Below, piece by piece: positions 1 to 12,962 of a stretch of DNA of 64,000 nucleotides. The first letter of the stretch is position 1; each line of letters starts with the position of its first letter. Made by a program: the position numbers and the translations under genes. The notes beneath the pieces are model-generated. The model was not told where the DNA came from. It made no database searches and saw only the letters and a list, made by a program, of their open reading frames with translations. This stretch comes from Casuarina equisetifolia. Its lineage: Eukaryota > Streptophyta > Magnoliopsida > Fagales > Casuarinaceae. The DNA lies in the NCBI GenBank assembly GCA_028551475.1, contig CM052358.1, positions 12,631,938 through 12,695,937 of the forward strand, given 5' to 3'.

Positions 1-2142
1 CACCTGTGGTTATGTGTGCGCCAAAATGTTTTCACAAAATTTTGTTAACAGCTTATTTTTCACCATGCGTGTCTGGATTTGATTTTTCTTCCTCTGTGGA
101 TGGGAAATCTATTACCTGTTATTTAGCATTTTTCAGCAAACTTGGGCATTTGTTTGAAGTTGTTATACTGACATTTATGTTTCCTCTAGATGTTCTAGCG
201 AGTGGCCTTTGGATATTATATTTTATGTAATTACAAAAAAGAGGTGATCTTAAGTTACCTCAGCTTTGTTTTCTGGATCTGACTGCGTTTCTTCCTTTAA
301 GCTGGAGTCTCCTAATCTTGTAAGTAGGTTTTGAGAATGGAAGTCTAGCTTAGTGGGGATAGTTGTGGCCCTCCTCATATTCATGGCGCCTCATCTTGAT
401 TCCACCATTGACTCTTAGATAACTCCTAAATATTGCACTGTTGTTAGTGGACAACGGATGTTTTCTCAGAGGGGCTTATAGTTCAGACTCATCCATATCT
501 CATGAGAGTGATCTCTGGATTTGTTCTTCTATGCCATCACTCTTGATCTCTCTAACAAATCTCCTCTTTAGTATTTTCAATCTGAACTGCCTTGAAATCC
601 ATTTAAGAGTTGATAGATTGGTTTCCGAGTTTTGATGGTCAAAAATATGTACATAATGCGTGCATTAGAGATCTCCTCTTCAACTAGGGGGGAATTATTA
701 GCATGAGTCATATATTTTGATGGATATGGTGGGAGGGAACTGGACTTGGTAACAGATGGTGGTAGGTGGACAATTATCTATGGGAAAGGAATTTTTGTTA
801 CTGGTGACAGTAGAATTGATGGCTTATTTGTCAATACAAGTTGTGTTTGAGCTTAATATCACAAGGTTAAGCTCAACCCTGTTACTAAGGACATTTGGTA
901 GTGCAGATTCCATTTTTTTTTTTAAATTCATTTATTTATTTGTAGATGTCTCTCGCAGTAAAGAAATCAGAAAAGCTATTGAGTTCAGGGGAAAGTAGAA
1001 ATTTTTTGCAGGACTGGAGGTAACCATGAATACATAGAGCCCAAAAAATGTAGTTTGAAAATAAAAAATAGCTGATTTTGCAATGTTGGTCCAAGTTATG
1101 ATATTGGTTAGCAAAGGCTTCTGCCAACATACTAAGTTGTAGGAATTTGACCATTGATCAGTACCTTTTTAATACTAAAAGTAGCCACATGTATCCTGTC
1201 TGCTCCTAAAGTCATTGGTTGTTTTTCCATGGATTTTTTTTTTTTCGCAAAACGTTATATGGCTTTGAAATGAAGTCTTCAAAATCAACACATAACAGGA
1301 TTGGAAAGCCTAAGACACAAACGAAGTGATGCTAATTTTGCAATTTTTTAAACTGAGGCTGTCATAATATTTGCTAGTTTTGGTGTACTGCTGCCCATAA
1401 TGCACAGACATGCTGTTTCTTTCTTCTACTTGGTACTTGTTATGAGTCTCATGAATGCCTGCTGATCATATTTGGATTTATTATTTGTTACACACTCTGA
1501 AATAAGCCCTTAATTTCATTGCATGTATATGCATGTAAACTGTAAATCTGTCTTTTTCTAATACTGCTCAAGTTCTATAACTCCAGGTATTTTCCTGAAA
1601 AACGTAAAGATTCAATTTGGGGTGACATTTACGTCTGCATGACTTTTTGGTTTTTTGCTAAGAGCACAACCCTCCTTATATGGTTGAGTATAGTCATCTG
1701 CTGCATTCAGGAAGAATTGCTTTTAGCATGTTTAGATTTAGTTTTTTGATGCTGAATATTAAGGGACTTTTTCTTTCCTTTATTTGTTAATGATGGAATG
1801 TTTAATTGGCGATATCACTTGGTACTTGATCATTTATTATTTATAATAAATGTCTCTGAAAACCTTTCCTCCAATCCTGATGAACGAACATTCTAAGCTG
1901 CATGTCCCTGAAATTACCGTCATTAATTTTTCTCCTTTGTGCTCTTCGTTAGTTGATATTTTTGCTGGCATCTTTCTCTCGGTCATCAATCTTTTTCTTT
2001 CTTTTGCTGAGTGTTCTTATGAATGTTCCTATGAGGAAGATGTGATATCCTGTTGGGGTTTAATATAATGTTTACATGTCATAACTTTGGTTGCAATGGT
2101 GGCATTTGTGTTGATCTGCTAATGCTGGGTGGTACTGCGCAG
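1..2142 (+). other. TWD40-1: Intron (3' part) of the TWD40-1 gene
   Basis: No coding similarity to the WD40 N-terminal part of TWD40-1 could be read in any frame here. The stretch is T-rich and full of stops. It ends in a plausible acceptor AG at 2141-2142 directly before the first recognisable exon. I take it as the end of one long intron whose upstream exons, encoding roughly the first 370 residues in the Arabidopsis protein, lie left of the window. A small unrecognised exon inside it cannot be ruled out. Confidence 0.6.
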
Positions 2143-5100
2143 CTTCTGTTTTGAAAGAGAAGCTTTTGTCTTTGGGCGCATCTGGGATATTAGCTGACCA
2201 CCAACTTCAAGCACAACTTCAAGAACATCATCTTAAAGGGTGGGTTCACATTTATTGTAAATCAGGAAGAATATCTATATTTTCATTTCCATGGGAAGTG
2301 TATGTTGAATTTCACATCATATAAAGTAAAATTACGTTCATAAGTGAGCATATTCTGGATCTTGAATGCTCAATAGCGGTTACTATGAAGAAGGTTTTAA
2401 ATTTCTTGGCAAATTCGTGAGGGCTCTCACATATCGGCTCCTGCTAATATTGGGTACCCATGCGGCATTATGATATGGAACTAAGGTTTTAGACAGGCAG
2501 TTCATCTAATCTAATTGGTATAGACGTGCATGTTTATGGTTGTATACTGAGTTTGTGGAAGAACCTGTTATTTTGGAATATGAAAGACACACAAACTATT
2601 GCAGGGGACATCATAAAGTTGATTTCCAAGCCGTGCACAAGTCTTGGCACCTGATAATGAAATCTCCTGTGGGATCTTTTATCTCACTGTAACTTAATTG
2701 CAGATGAAAGCTAGATAAAGAGACATAATGTATTTATTCTTGTCCGATTGAAGGTGGGACACAAGCTACAGTTCCCAGCCTTGAGGATAAGCGGATTTTT
2801 TTTGCTGATTCAAACATGACTCGGTGTTGGTGACTTTGAGAAAATTTGTTGATGATCTTTGTGTACTCTGATAAATTTAACATACTCTGATTCTTTATGT
2901 TTAGAAAACAAGGTATCAGTTAAGTCAAAGGTGTCATAAGTTGTCACCACGATGTTTTTGGGAGTGAGGCATTATTCTGTCGTATGATGGTAAAGGTATT
3001 GAGCTTTAAAGTGCTAGTTTGCAAGATCAATTCTTGGAATCATAAATCAAGAGCTTTTTCCGTCAATGATTTTATCACCTTAAATCTTTTTTTTTTTCAC
3101 ATTCTAGAATCATACCCTCAAATTTTAATAATGATTTAAGGCCTTACCCAGTTGTGTATAATTGCAAGTATATCTTATTCCTTTCTATTGGTTAGTTGCA
3201 CATACAATCTACTTGTACAGCTGATGACCCATACTCCACTTTGTTCTTACTGAGTGTGGATGCCATTTAAATTTGACCTCATTGACCATAAATTTTGTGT
3301 ATTCATAAATTTAGAAACATTTTAGTATTCATATGAGCAACTTCAATCCTGTCTCGATGATTTCTTATCTGCAAATGGATTTTTATTTCCAATTATCATA
3401 TACCAATATATTAACAATTGTATCCCTTATGGCAGCCATAGTCAGCTTACAATAACAGACATTGCTCGGAAGGCTTTTCTTTACAGTGTATGTTGCTTGC
3501 CTTTGAATTTATTTCATACCAAATCAAAAATTTTGTCCAATGTCCCTTGGTAATGAATATTCCACGAATTTTTGTATGGCAAATTGTTGTTGGCTTTAGC
3601 TGCAACTTGAATCATTGAAGTTCGAATTCCTTGGAATTTTGGCTGATCTAATGTTTTTGTTAAATGCTTTTGGTTTTTGTCAAAGTCCCTATCTTTATGG
3701 TCCATTGATCTTAATTTTGTTCTTTTTTTCCTTCTTAATGCATGATTCTCACAGCATTTTATGGAAGGCCATGCAAAAAATGCTCCAATATCTCGGCTGC
3801 CACTCATCACTGTTTTAGATGCCAAACATCATCTGAAGGATATTCCTGTTTGCCAGGTATCTTGGTGGATATTTTAACTTGGTTTTTGATGTAATAAATT
3901 CTTGCTTAACTTGTGACATGATCACTCACAGCCATTACATTTGGAGCTAAATTTCTTCAATAAAGAGAACCGGGTTCTTCATTATCCTGCCAGGGCTTTT
4001 TACGTGGATGGTGTGAATCTTATGGCATATAATCTATCTACTGGAACTGATGGTATCTACAAGAAACTTTATACAACGGTAATGTGGAAAATGGTCTGTT
4101 CCTTTGTGAAATTCTATACCATTTTGTATCCTAAATTTAACAAAGTCTCTACCATTTGGTTATGGTTTTCTGTTGGTAACTGCAATGTCATTCCCGAGCT
4201 GCTGCTGAAGTTATCTCTCTCTCTCTTTCTCTCTTTTTGCCCAGGTTCCTGGAAATGTGGATTACTATCCCAAATACGTGCTTTACAGTAAAAAACAGCA
4301 CCTCTTTCTTGTTGTTTATGAGTTTGGCGGTTCTACAAGTGAAGTTGTGTTTTATTGGGAAAACAGTGATTCACAGACAGCAAACAGCAAATATAGCACT
4401 GTCAAAGGTTTGTCTGGGTTTGGAATTCCTTTTATCTGGGTTTTGACTTCCTTTCTTCCCTGTATGGTTTCTTAAAAGTAAGCAAAATTTCCACCTGTCA
4501 TTTATGTGAACTTCGAAATATGTCCTGATATTTTCCAGGTCGGGATGCTGCATTTATTGGTCCCAGTGAAAATCAGTTTGCAGTTCTTGATGATGACAAG
4601 AGTGGACTGGCTTTATATATTCTTCCAGGATCAGCTTCACAAGAAGCTAACACAAAGAATGGTGTACTTGAAGAGAACAACTCTGCTGATAGTAATGTTG
4701 GTTCTATTCGGGGTCCCATGCAGTTTATGTTCGAAACTGAAATTGATCGCATCTTCTCTACTCCACTAGGTGCTTTGGAAAGAAAATAGTTCATCTTTAA
4801 TATTCTTTTTTTTGCACGTAGCCTAATATGTTGATCTCATTCTTCTGCTATTGTAGAGTCAACTGTCATGTTTGCTTTGCATGGGAATCAGATTGGCCTG
4901 GTGAAGTTGGTTCAAGGATACCGCCTTTCAACCACTGATGGTCATTACCTTTCGACAAAAACTGAAGGGAAAAAGTTCATCAAGTTGAAAGTAAATGAGA
5001 TTGTACTTCAGGTAGAGCTTTCAACTTTCAAGGAAACCTAGGACCCACTGGCTTCATAGAGGTCAGCTAGAAACCTAAAAAATCATAGAGGGAATTGTTA

Positions 5101-8100
5101 GGAGAAATCCATGTGTAGGTTGTGTTTCTGGTGAAAAACTCTAATTCAAGTTGACATTGCTGCTGTTGGAGAAATCCATGTTGTTTGGTTCGCTAGGAAG
5201 TTTCTGGCAGTGATAATCAAGTTGATGTGTTGCAAAAAGCCCTTATGCTATTTGTTTAATGCATGGTGTCGCAAGAATGCTAAACTTGTCAGTTCCTTTT
5301 ATCTGCAGATGGGAATAAGGTAGAACTAGTCCAAGTATAGGTTTACATATTCTGTGATTGGTATAGGTTAGCATAAGTATCAATTTTTTGGTGCAGAAGG
5401 CTTAATGAATATGGATGGCTCATATTTAATTAACACAAGAAAACAGCTAAAAATAGGTGGTCCTGGACCAATGAGCGGCACAATTTAATCATACTGGGAA
5501 TGGTAGATTTGTTGGGTTTTGAATGTTAATTGATGATAGATGTACAGGGTTTGGTAATGCAGGATTTTAAAATGGTTAGTGGTGGCTAAACAGTAGGGAA
5601 ATAAGTAAAAGATTAGTCAAATCTTGAAATCTTACTAATGCTTTCTAGTGTCTCAGCTGCAAGAATGTTATTTTGAACTTACCATTGAAGAAAGCACAAC
5701 ATGCTGATTCTTAAAATTAAATTTATTTGCAATTTTTTACAATGCGACAGGGCTTGCTTATAAGGTACCTCGTTCCTACAAGTAGACATGATAATTTAAG
5801 AGTTTTGGATGTTAATTGATGATGATTATATTAAGGTTTGTAAGGCTGGAATTTTTTGATGGTTAATGGTGGCTTTGAGGCTGAAAATCTGAGGGAAGTA
5901 TGTGAGAAAGATAAAAGAAAAGATGAGTAAAACCTTGGAGCCTCACTTACAAGAATGCCATTGAACTATCAACATGGAAGAAATCATAATATGCTGGATA
6001 TTTATTTATCAAAGTCCTTCCGATTGCTTACTAGGTAATCTAAAGAAGGCTAAAATCTCCTATGTTGAGAACTTCCTAGTATCAAGAGAAAACTCAAGTT
6101 GGACCTAAACATTAGTAAAATAAGCCAGCCTTATAACCAAAGAACTACAAATTGAACTACAAATCAGCTGAATCTGAGAATTTTTAAGAGGCCCCTGGAA
6201 CTAGAATTTTCTATTTAGTAGGATCAGTTTGGGAATATTGTATTGAGTATTGCCTTGTCTTGGCAAAATCTTCAACGGCTCTTGCATCATGATCTTTCGA
6301 ATATGGTTGTCTAATTGCATTGGCAAGGCATTAATTTGCTAGTAACCCCGAATGACACTTTTATGAAGTTAGGTTGGGTGGGTTATGATAATTTGTGTAT
6401 CATATTTTTTATGCATTGCTGTCTTGCATAATAACTGAGTCTGTCGCTAATGAAAATCTTGAGAATTTCTTCTATAATTCCTTACTAACACTGTTATACC
6501 CTACATAAAGGAATGCTATTCCTTTACTGGGTGATGGACAGATTTTACGGGGGTTAGCATAAGGATGGATTCCAAATCATAGCATCGATTACCATGTTGA
6601 TGAGGCTTTACTACCTAAGTTGGGTGGCATTTCTTAATAGATTTGGTTTAACTTTTCTTGCTATACTTCTATCAAACTACTTTCTAATACCTCATGGTTT
6701 TTTAGCATCTGTATGAGATCCTGTAGCTTCTTATCTGACCTCCTTCAGTTAATGAAGATAAAAGCTCTGCCCTGGCTATGACTACAAGATACATGAAACA
6801 TGTACATTCGTTGATATAAATGACTCCAATTTTCTTTTTTGATCTTGTGCTCCCTTGTTCAACATTCGTTGCAAACTTATCTCGTGCTTAGTAAATTAGG
6901 GTCTGACATTCCAGTCCTTCAACCATTGATTGAAGCCAGAGAAGTTTTAACTTCTATGACGCTTGGATATAATCCATGCATGTGTGTGTTTGTGTGCATA
7001 CACCTTGCTGTTTCTACGTTTTAAGCAATACAAGATGATAAATATTGGCATAATGTTCTCTGCCTTCTCTTTGAAATTATATTTGGGGTTTGCCATGCTA
7101 AAATCTCTACTTGTTGCCAATGAATTGTGCTTTCTTCTCTCTGAGTTAATATGGATAATTCTTTACAGGCATATACTGCTACTTTCCCCTCTAATGATAT
7201 TCACTTTAGATTGTGATGATTGTGATGATGCTATTAACCATCAAATTATTTCCTGATATGTCAATTTTGGAGTGAAAAAAATTATTTGAGCCATTATTAT
7301 GTAGCAACAAAACATAACAACATAACATTTGTTTCTTATGCTTCTTGTATTTCATGTTTTGTCATCCATGTTTTTTTGATACTTGCTTTATGCTTGGTGC
7401 TGGTGCATTTAGCACATAGCTCTCTGATTACATACAACTTATTTTCCGGAGTATGTTCCTAAGAACAACCAATGCTGTGGATCTCGTTCTGAGGTGTCCA
7501 AAGATTGGAAGTGTACTTAAGAAAAGCTCTTCTTATTCAATTGTGGTAGGTCCACTGGCAAGAAACTCTCAGGGGCTATGTTGCTGGAGTTTTAACTACA
7601 AAAAGGGTGCTCATAGTTTCAGCAGATCTTGACATACTGGCAAGCACCACTGCAAGATTTGATAAAGGACTTCCTTCAATATCCTCAAATTATGAGTCAA
7701 GTAAATGTCTACATATTTGCGTTTTGTATTTGTATATTTATATATTTGTGTATCTATATATATTGGTGTGATTGAGGTTTCAGTGCTTGTTTGAATACTT
7801 AACTTATGAGCACTTTAGATCCCTTCTATGGGTTGGGCCTGCACTTCTCTTTTCTACTGCCACAGCAATTAGTGTTCTTGGCTGGGATGGAAAAGCGAGG
7901 ACCATTCTTTCTATCAGTATGCCTAATGCTGGTATGTGTTTTAATGCTGTGGTTGTTTTTTAAGCATGCTAGACCACTTTGCAGCCTAGAGCAACTTTTA
8001 AAGTTTGTTTGACATGTGGAAGTGACTTTGATTCTATGGTAAACGATTATTCTTCTGAGCTATCAAGGAAAACTTATGTTGTGCAGTTTTGGTTGGTGCT

Positions 8101-11100
8101 TTGAACGATCGATTATTGCTTGCAAACCCAACAGAAATAAATCCCAGACAAAAGAAGGGGGTTGATGTCAAGAGCTGTCTTGTTGGGCTTCTTGAACCTT
8201 TACTTATTGGATTTGCCACTATGCAAGAAAGTTTTGAGCAGAAGCTTGACCTATCAGAAATCTTGTACCAAATAACATCAAGGTTCCTTCCCCACCACCC
8301 CAACCCCTTCCCTTTCTCTCTGACCTATACGTATGCTTGTCTTTCTGAGTGTGCATCTTTTTGATTAGCTTTAATGCCCTTATATGTTTTATTCATGTAT
8401 CACTCTATGAAGCAAATGACTTCTGACACTCAAGTTGTTACCTGATGAAGGTTTGATAGCTTGCGTATAACTCCGAGGTCTCTTGACATACTTGCTAGAG
8501 GTTCTCCTGTTTGTGGAGATCTTGCTGTATCATTGTCCCAAGCTGGCCCACAGTTTACCCAGGTGAGGGATAGATAATATGCTCTTTCTGGATGTTTTAT
8601 TACCTGTCTGTTTTAGTTTCTGAAGATGCTGTAAATTGCACTTAGGTCTTGCGTGGTATCTATGCTATCAAAGCTCTCCGTTTTTCTACTGCTTTGTCTG
8701 TCTTGAAAGATGAATTCCTACGTTCAAGAGATTATCCTAGATGTCCTCCAACCTCTCATTTGTTCCACCGGTTCCGGCAGTTGGGCTATGCCTGTATCAA
8801 GTATGCAAATAATTCAATTTTCATTTTTATTGCTGATGCTGCTAATTTTTTCGTGGAAATATATTGGTTATACTAGTAGTTGGCACAATCTTTTCCCAGA
8901 ACAGTCTTTGGTGACGTGACAACTGGTGAACTTTTTATTGTTCATTACTTTTGAACTTCTCATGTACTTTTGTCTGAAAAAGGAATGTTGGATGTCTACT
9001 GGGGAAACTGTTAAATCCTAATATGATATCTAGATGGTCACTTTTTCTTTTACTGTTCGTCACAGATTGCCTGCAAATTTCCTTTAAAATATTGATCTGT
9101 GGCTTGTCTGCAGGAATTAGTATTGTTATTATTTTAATTTTCGCATAATTCATTTTTAGCTGTTATGTAATTTTTTGCATTTCCTTAAGTGGGTAGATGT
9201 GGCTAAGCTTGCGATGTGCTTAGTAATGAGAGGGATGTTCTAGTTTCTGGTTTCTCTGAAGTATTTGTTTCGATGATAAGATGACTGAATCAAGACTACT
9301 GTATAGTGAAGTTGACTATAATTTTGTTAAAGACATATATAAAGGGTGTCATAATAAGCCTGGAGAGTTATATATGTTAGTAAGTTAAGAGGTGTCTGAA
9401 CTGAGGGATGGAGCAATCAACTTTAAGAGAGCTGGGCACAGTAGATTTGCTTGATATCTGAACTCTGGCCTAAGGGGGGATTAAAATATGAGATTTGTTT
9501 GATGAGAATTATGGACTGTTTTCTTACTGGACTCCTCCTGCCCCCCAAAGCTTTCCTAGTTAATACCTTGTACTCAATCATTTATCTTGGGAACAGAAAG
9601 TAACGATTAATGGCAGTTAAAGATGTATCTAACTCTGGACAAATGATAATGAGGACTCATTTTTGGCATATTCTTTATGAACCATGCTGATGCTAAGCGT
9701 ATGCTTTCTCTGATCAATGTTGCTTAATCTCCGAGGAACTTTGTCCCTTTTTGTTGTAAAGTAAATGTTAAATGCTAGCAACATTCTATTAGCATCTCTG
9801 GTTTAACTATGAAGTATGCTCTGGGAGGATTTAGAGGCAGGAGTATTGAAATGATGTGAAGTGATGCCTTTTTATTTCTAGCTAATGTGTTTGGTTTCTA
9901 ACCCTGTGGCAGGTTTGGACAGTTTGACAGTGCAAAAGAAACTTTTGAAGTTATAGCAGACTACGAAAGCCTGCTTGATCTTTTTATATGCCACCTTAAC
10001 CCCAGTGCTATGCGACGTCTTGCTCAAAAGTTGGAAGAGGATGGCACTGATTCGGAACTGAGGAGATATTGTGAAAGGATTTTGAGAGTCCGCTCTACTG
10101 GGTGGACACAAGGCATTTTCGCAAACTTTGCTGCTGAGAGTATGGTCCCCAAAGGACCTGAATGGGGTGGTGGGAACTGGGAGATCAAAACTCCTATTAG
10201 CATGAAGAGTATACCACAGTGGGAGCTAGCCACAGAAGTGCTGCCCTACATGAAGACTGATGATGGTCCAATCCCATCTATCATTACAGATCACATTGGT
10301 GTTTACCTGGGCTCTATTAAAGGAAGAGGCAACATAGTAGAAGTAAGTGATAATAGCTTGGTCAAATCTTTAACACCTACAGGTACCAACAACATGCCAA
10401 ATGGGCTTCAAATTTCTTCAGTTAAATCCATGTCTAATAAGTCTGGCGGTGTACCTGCTGGTATTTCCAAGGGAGATTCCTTGATGGGTCTGGAAACCTT
10501 TGGCAAACAATTTCCCAGTTCAACTACTGCGGATGAACAGGCCAAAGCTGAAGAAGAATTTAAGAAGTCAATGTATGGTGGTGCCGCTGATGGTAGCAGC
10601 AGTGATGAGGAGGGAGTATCAAAAACTAAAAAGATACATATAAGAATACGGGACAAGCCTATTTCATCTACGACAGTGGATGTGAATAAAATTAAAGAAG
10701 CAACAAAGCGGTTAGGTCCACCCTATGAGCAGGACCAAGTCATTAAGTGGTGGATCACAGGACCTTGGTCATCTTTTATCTCAACCTTCTCCTGCTTCCA
10801 GTGGAATGGTGGGTGCTTCTACAGTGTCTTCCCCTGGTGATCTGTTTGGCATGGACTCATTTACCCAATCTGCAACAGTATCACAGTCAGCTTCTATGGT
10901 TGGGGGTTTGGGAGTTACAGCTGGACCTATTCCAGAGGACTTTTTCCAGAACACAATACCTTCCTTCCAGGTTGCTGCCTCACTGCCCCCTCCTGGAACC
11001 TATCTTTCGAAATTGGACCAGACTTCTCAAGGGGTTGAAAACAAGGTAACAGCAGGCCAAGTCAATCCATTTAATGCTGGTGTTGGTCTTCCTGATGGTG

Positions 11101-12962
11101 GTGTTCCTCCTCAAGCCACAAAGCAACCTGTTGTTTCATTAGAATCCGTTGGACTTCCTGATGGTGGGGTCCCACCACAATCCTTGGGTCAGGCAGCTGT
11201 CCTAGCTCAGTCTCAGGTTCAGTCTGCTCAGGTCCCACTTTCTGCACAACCTTTGGATCTTAGCGTACTTGGAGCTCCAAGTTCTGCAGATTCTGGAAAA
11301 CCTACACCCCCTTCTGCCTCGCCCCCATCTTCTTTGCGCCCTGGGCAGGTACATGCATATATATATGTTTTGAGGATGAAAATCTATATCCATATGTACC
11401 TACATGAGTGCACCCTCATGTATGAACAACATTGGCTCTCTCACATTTACCATGGGCAGAAAATAAAGTTGCGAGAGGTGGAGATATCATTCTGTTAGTG
11501 CCATGGGTTGGGAAAGTACATAACATATAACCAGAGGTGTTTTATACCATACTGCCACATGTAAATGGGAAGTTTTAAGAGGATGGAATTCTTTGTCGTA
11601 ATCTGTTGGCTGCTGCAGTATTTGTGTTCCCAGTGGACTTAGTTTTATATGGCTTTTCTAATTAGACTATGTAGTCATAATCTGTGGGCTAGCTTGGAGT
11701 ATTTGTATTCCCAGTTGACATGTTTTTATCCTGGTTGCCTAATTCTTTCTAACTTAATGGTATTTCTCATAACAGGTTCCCCGCGGGGCAGCTGCTCCTA
11801 TTTGTTTCAAGACTGGTCTTGCTCATCTTGAGCAGAATCAACTTTCAGATGCATTGTCTTGTTTTGATGAAGCTTTTCTTGCTCTAGCTAAAGATCAGTC
11901 TCGTGGAGCTGATATTAAAGCTCAAGCTACCATCTGCGCCCAATACAAGATAGCCGTTGCTCTTCTTCAGGTATTATTCTGTTCCTTTTTCAAATGATTT
12001 GGTAGATTGAGCTCTTATTTTTCTTGAGGCTGAAGAACCAAAGAACTGTAGGATTGCCTCTTAAATTATTCGCTAATTTCCTGCTGAAGCGTCTCGACTT
12101 CTTTTTCTAGTAGAACATGTTATGGAAGTATGACCAAAGTCATTATACAAATATTCACGATATTACAGTTCCTATTATTCCAGACGAACTGAAAAATTCC
12201 AACTTTAAGATCAACCTAGTAGCTAACTCATCTATCAAAGTACTGATTATTTATCATCTGTGTTATATAATGATAATTGTGATGCAATTTTTAGTGAGTA
12301 GATTCTTTTTGAAGGTTGAGCTTCGGCACTACAAATATTTCTGAACTATTGCGAATAGATCATCGTCACTGGAATATTGACTAATAAAAATCGGACATAG
12401 AATGTTGTACCTTCTTTTAGACTCTGTAATCTTTTCCTCTGTTGCACATAGAGTAATATATTTTAATTGCATTTCATGGGTCCCACTTCAGGAGATTGGG
12501 CGGTTACAGAAAGTCCAAGGCCCAAGGGCAATTAGTGCAAAGGATGAGATGGCAAGACTGTCACGTCATTTAGGTTCTTTGCCTCTTCAGGCAAAACACC
12601 GCATTAATTGTATCCGTACTGCCATCAAACGAAATATTGAGGTGCAGAATTATGCATATGCCAAGCAGATGCTTGAACTTCTTTTGTCCAAAGCACCTTC
12701 AAATAAGCAAGATGAATTGAGGAGCCTGATTGACATGTGTAATCAAAGGGGCTTGACGAACAAATCCATTGATCCTTTAGAGGATCCCTCGCAATTCTGT
12801 TCGGCTACTCTTAGCCGTCTGTCAACCATAGGTTATGATGTTTGTGATCTCTGTGGAGCAAAATTTTCAGCTCTGTCGGCACCCGGATGCATTATTTGTG
12901 GAATGGGAAGCATTAAGAGGTCCGATGCACTTGCAGTGCCTGTTCCTTCACCATTTGGCTGA
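2143..12962 (+). CDS. TWD40-1: TPLATE/TSET complex subunit TWD40-1 (5'-partial, frameshifted)
   Basis: TWD40-1 is a subunit of the TPLATE (TSET) adaptor complex that drives clathrin-mediated endocytosis at the plant plasma membrane. Exons: 2143-2239, 3436-3487, 3755-3856, 3932-4078, 4245-4407, 4539-4769, 4857-5011, 7550-7678, 7814-7931, 8087-8282, 8451-8562, 8646-8800, 9913-11348, 11776-11970, 12492-12962. Phases agree at every junction. The product follows the Arabidopsis At3g50590 protein as I remember it, from ASVLKEK through RSLLWVGPALL and GFANFAAES-like helical regions (9.9-10.3 kb) to twin GLPDGGVP motifs (about 11.08 and 11.15 kb). A C-terminal CDLCG/CIICG four-cysteine knuckle (about 12.84-12.90 kb) precedes the stop. 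The N-terminal WD40 propeller is outside the window. Oddities: intron 7679-7813 looks like a U12 AT-AC intron, and one extra base near 10721-10724 breaks the frame inside exon 13. As written, translation would stop about 40 codons later at 10840. Confidence 0.9.
5012..7549 (+). other. TWD40-1: Long intron of TWD40-1 with a diverged internal duplication
   Basis: This 2.5-kb GT-AG intron holds no recognisable gene. Segments at about 5514-5707 and 5802-6000 resemble each other along their length. Both start with a GTTTTG-ATGTTAATTGATGAT core and end near an AACATGCTGA/ATATGCTGG core, which points to an old tandem duplication with a period of about 289 bases. Confidence 0.6.
7679..7813 (+). other. 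TWD40-1: Probable U12-type AT-AC intron in TWD40-1
   Basis: No GT-AG pair keeps the frame between the flanking exons. Ending the exon at 7678 (CTT CCT TCA) and resuming at 7814 (TTT AGA TCC) gives LPS-FRSL, the conserved sequence. The intron then begins ATATCCTC, one base from the U12 AT-AC donor consensus ATATCCTT, and ends GAGCAC. TACTTAAC at 7796-7803 fits a U12 branch site, with its branch adenine about 11 bases from the 3' end. This spacing is typical of minor-spliceosome introns. Confidence 0.88.
10710..10725 (+). other. TWD40-1: Frameshift point in TWD40-1 exon 13
   Basis: The frame reads ...EATKRLGPP up to CCC at 10721-10723. The conserved MSRTKSL continuation begins at ATG 10725-10727, one base out of frame, so T10724 or one C of the CCC run is surplus. 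About six residues usual between KR and LGPP in relatives are also missing, in frame. No intron can fit here because both sides are conserved coding sequence. It may be a sequencing or assembly error, a mildly defective allele, or the first sign of a pseudogene. Confidence 0.85.

Noticed and set aside
3857-3931. Short TWD40-1 intron starting GTATCTTGG with TTGCTTAAC upstream of its acceptor, suggesting a second U12 intron
   Set aside because: The donor lacks the invariant ATCC core of U12 sites, and an ordinary GT-AG reading is in phase.
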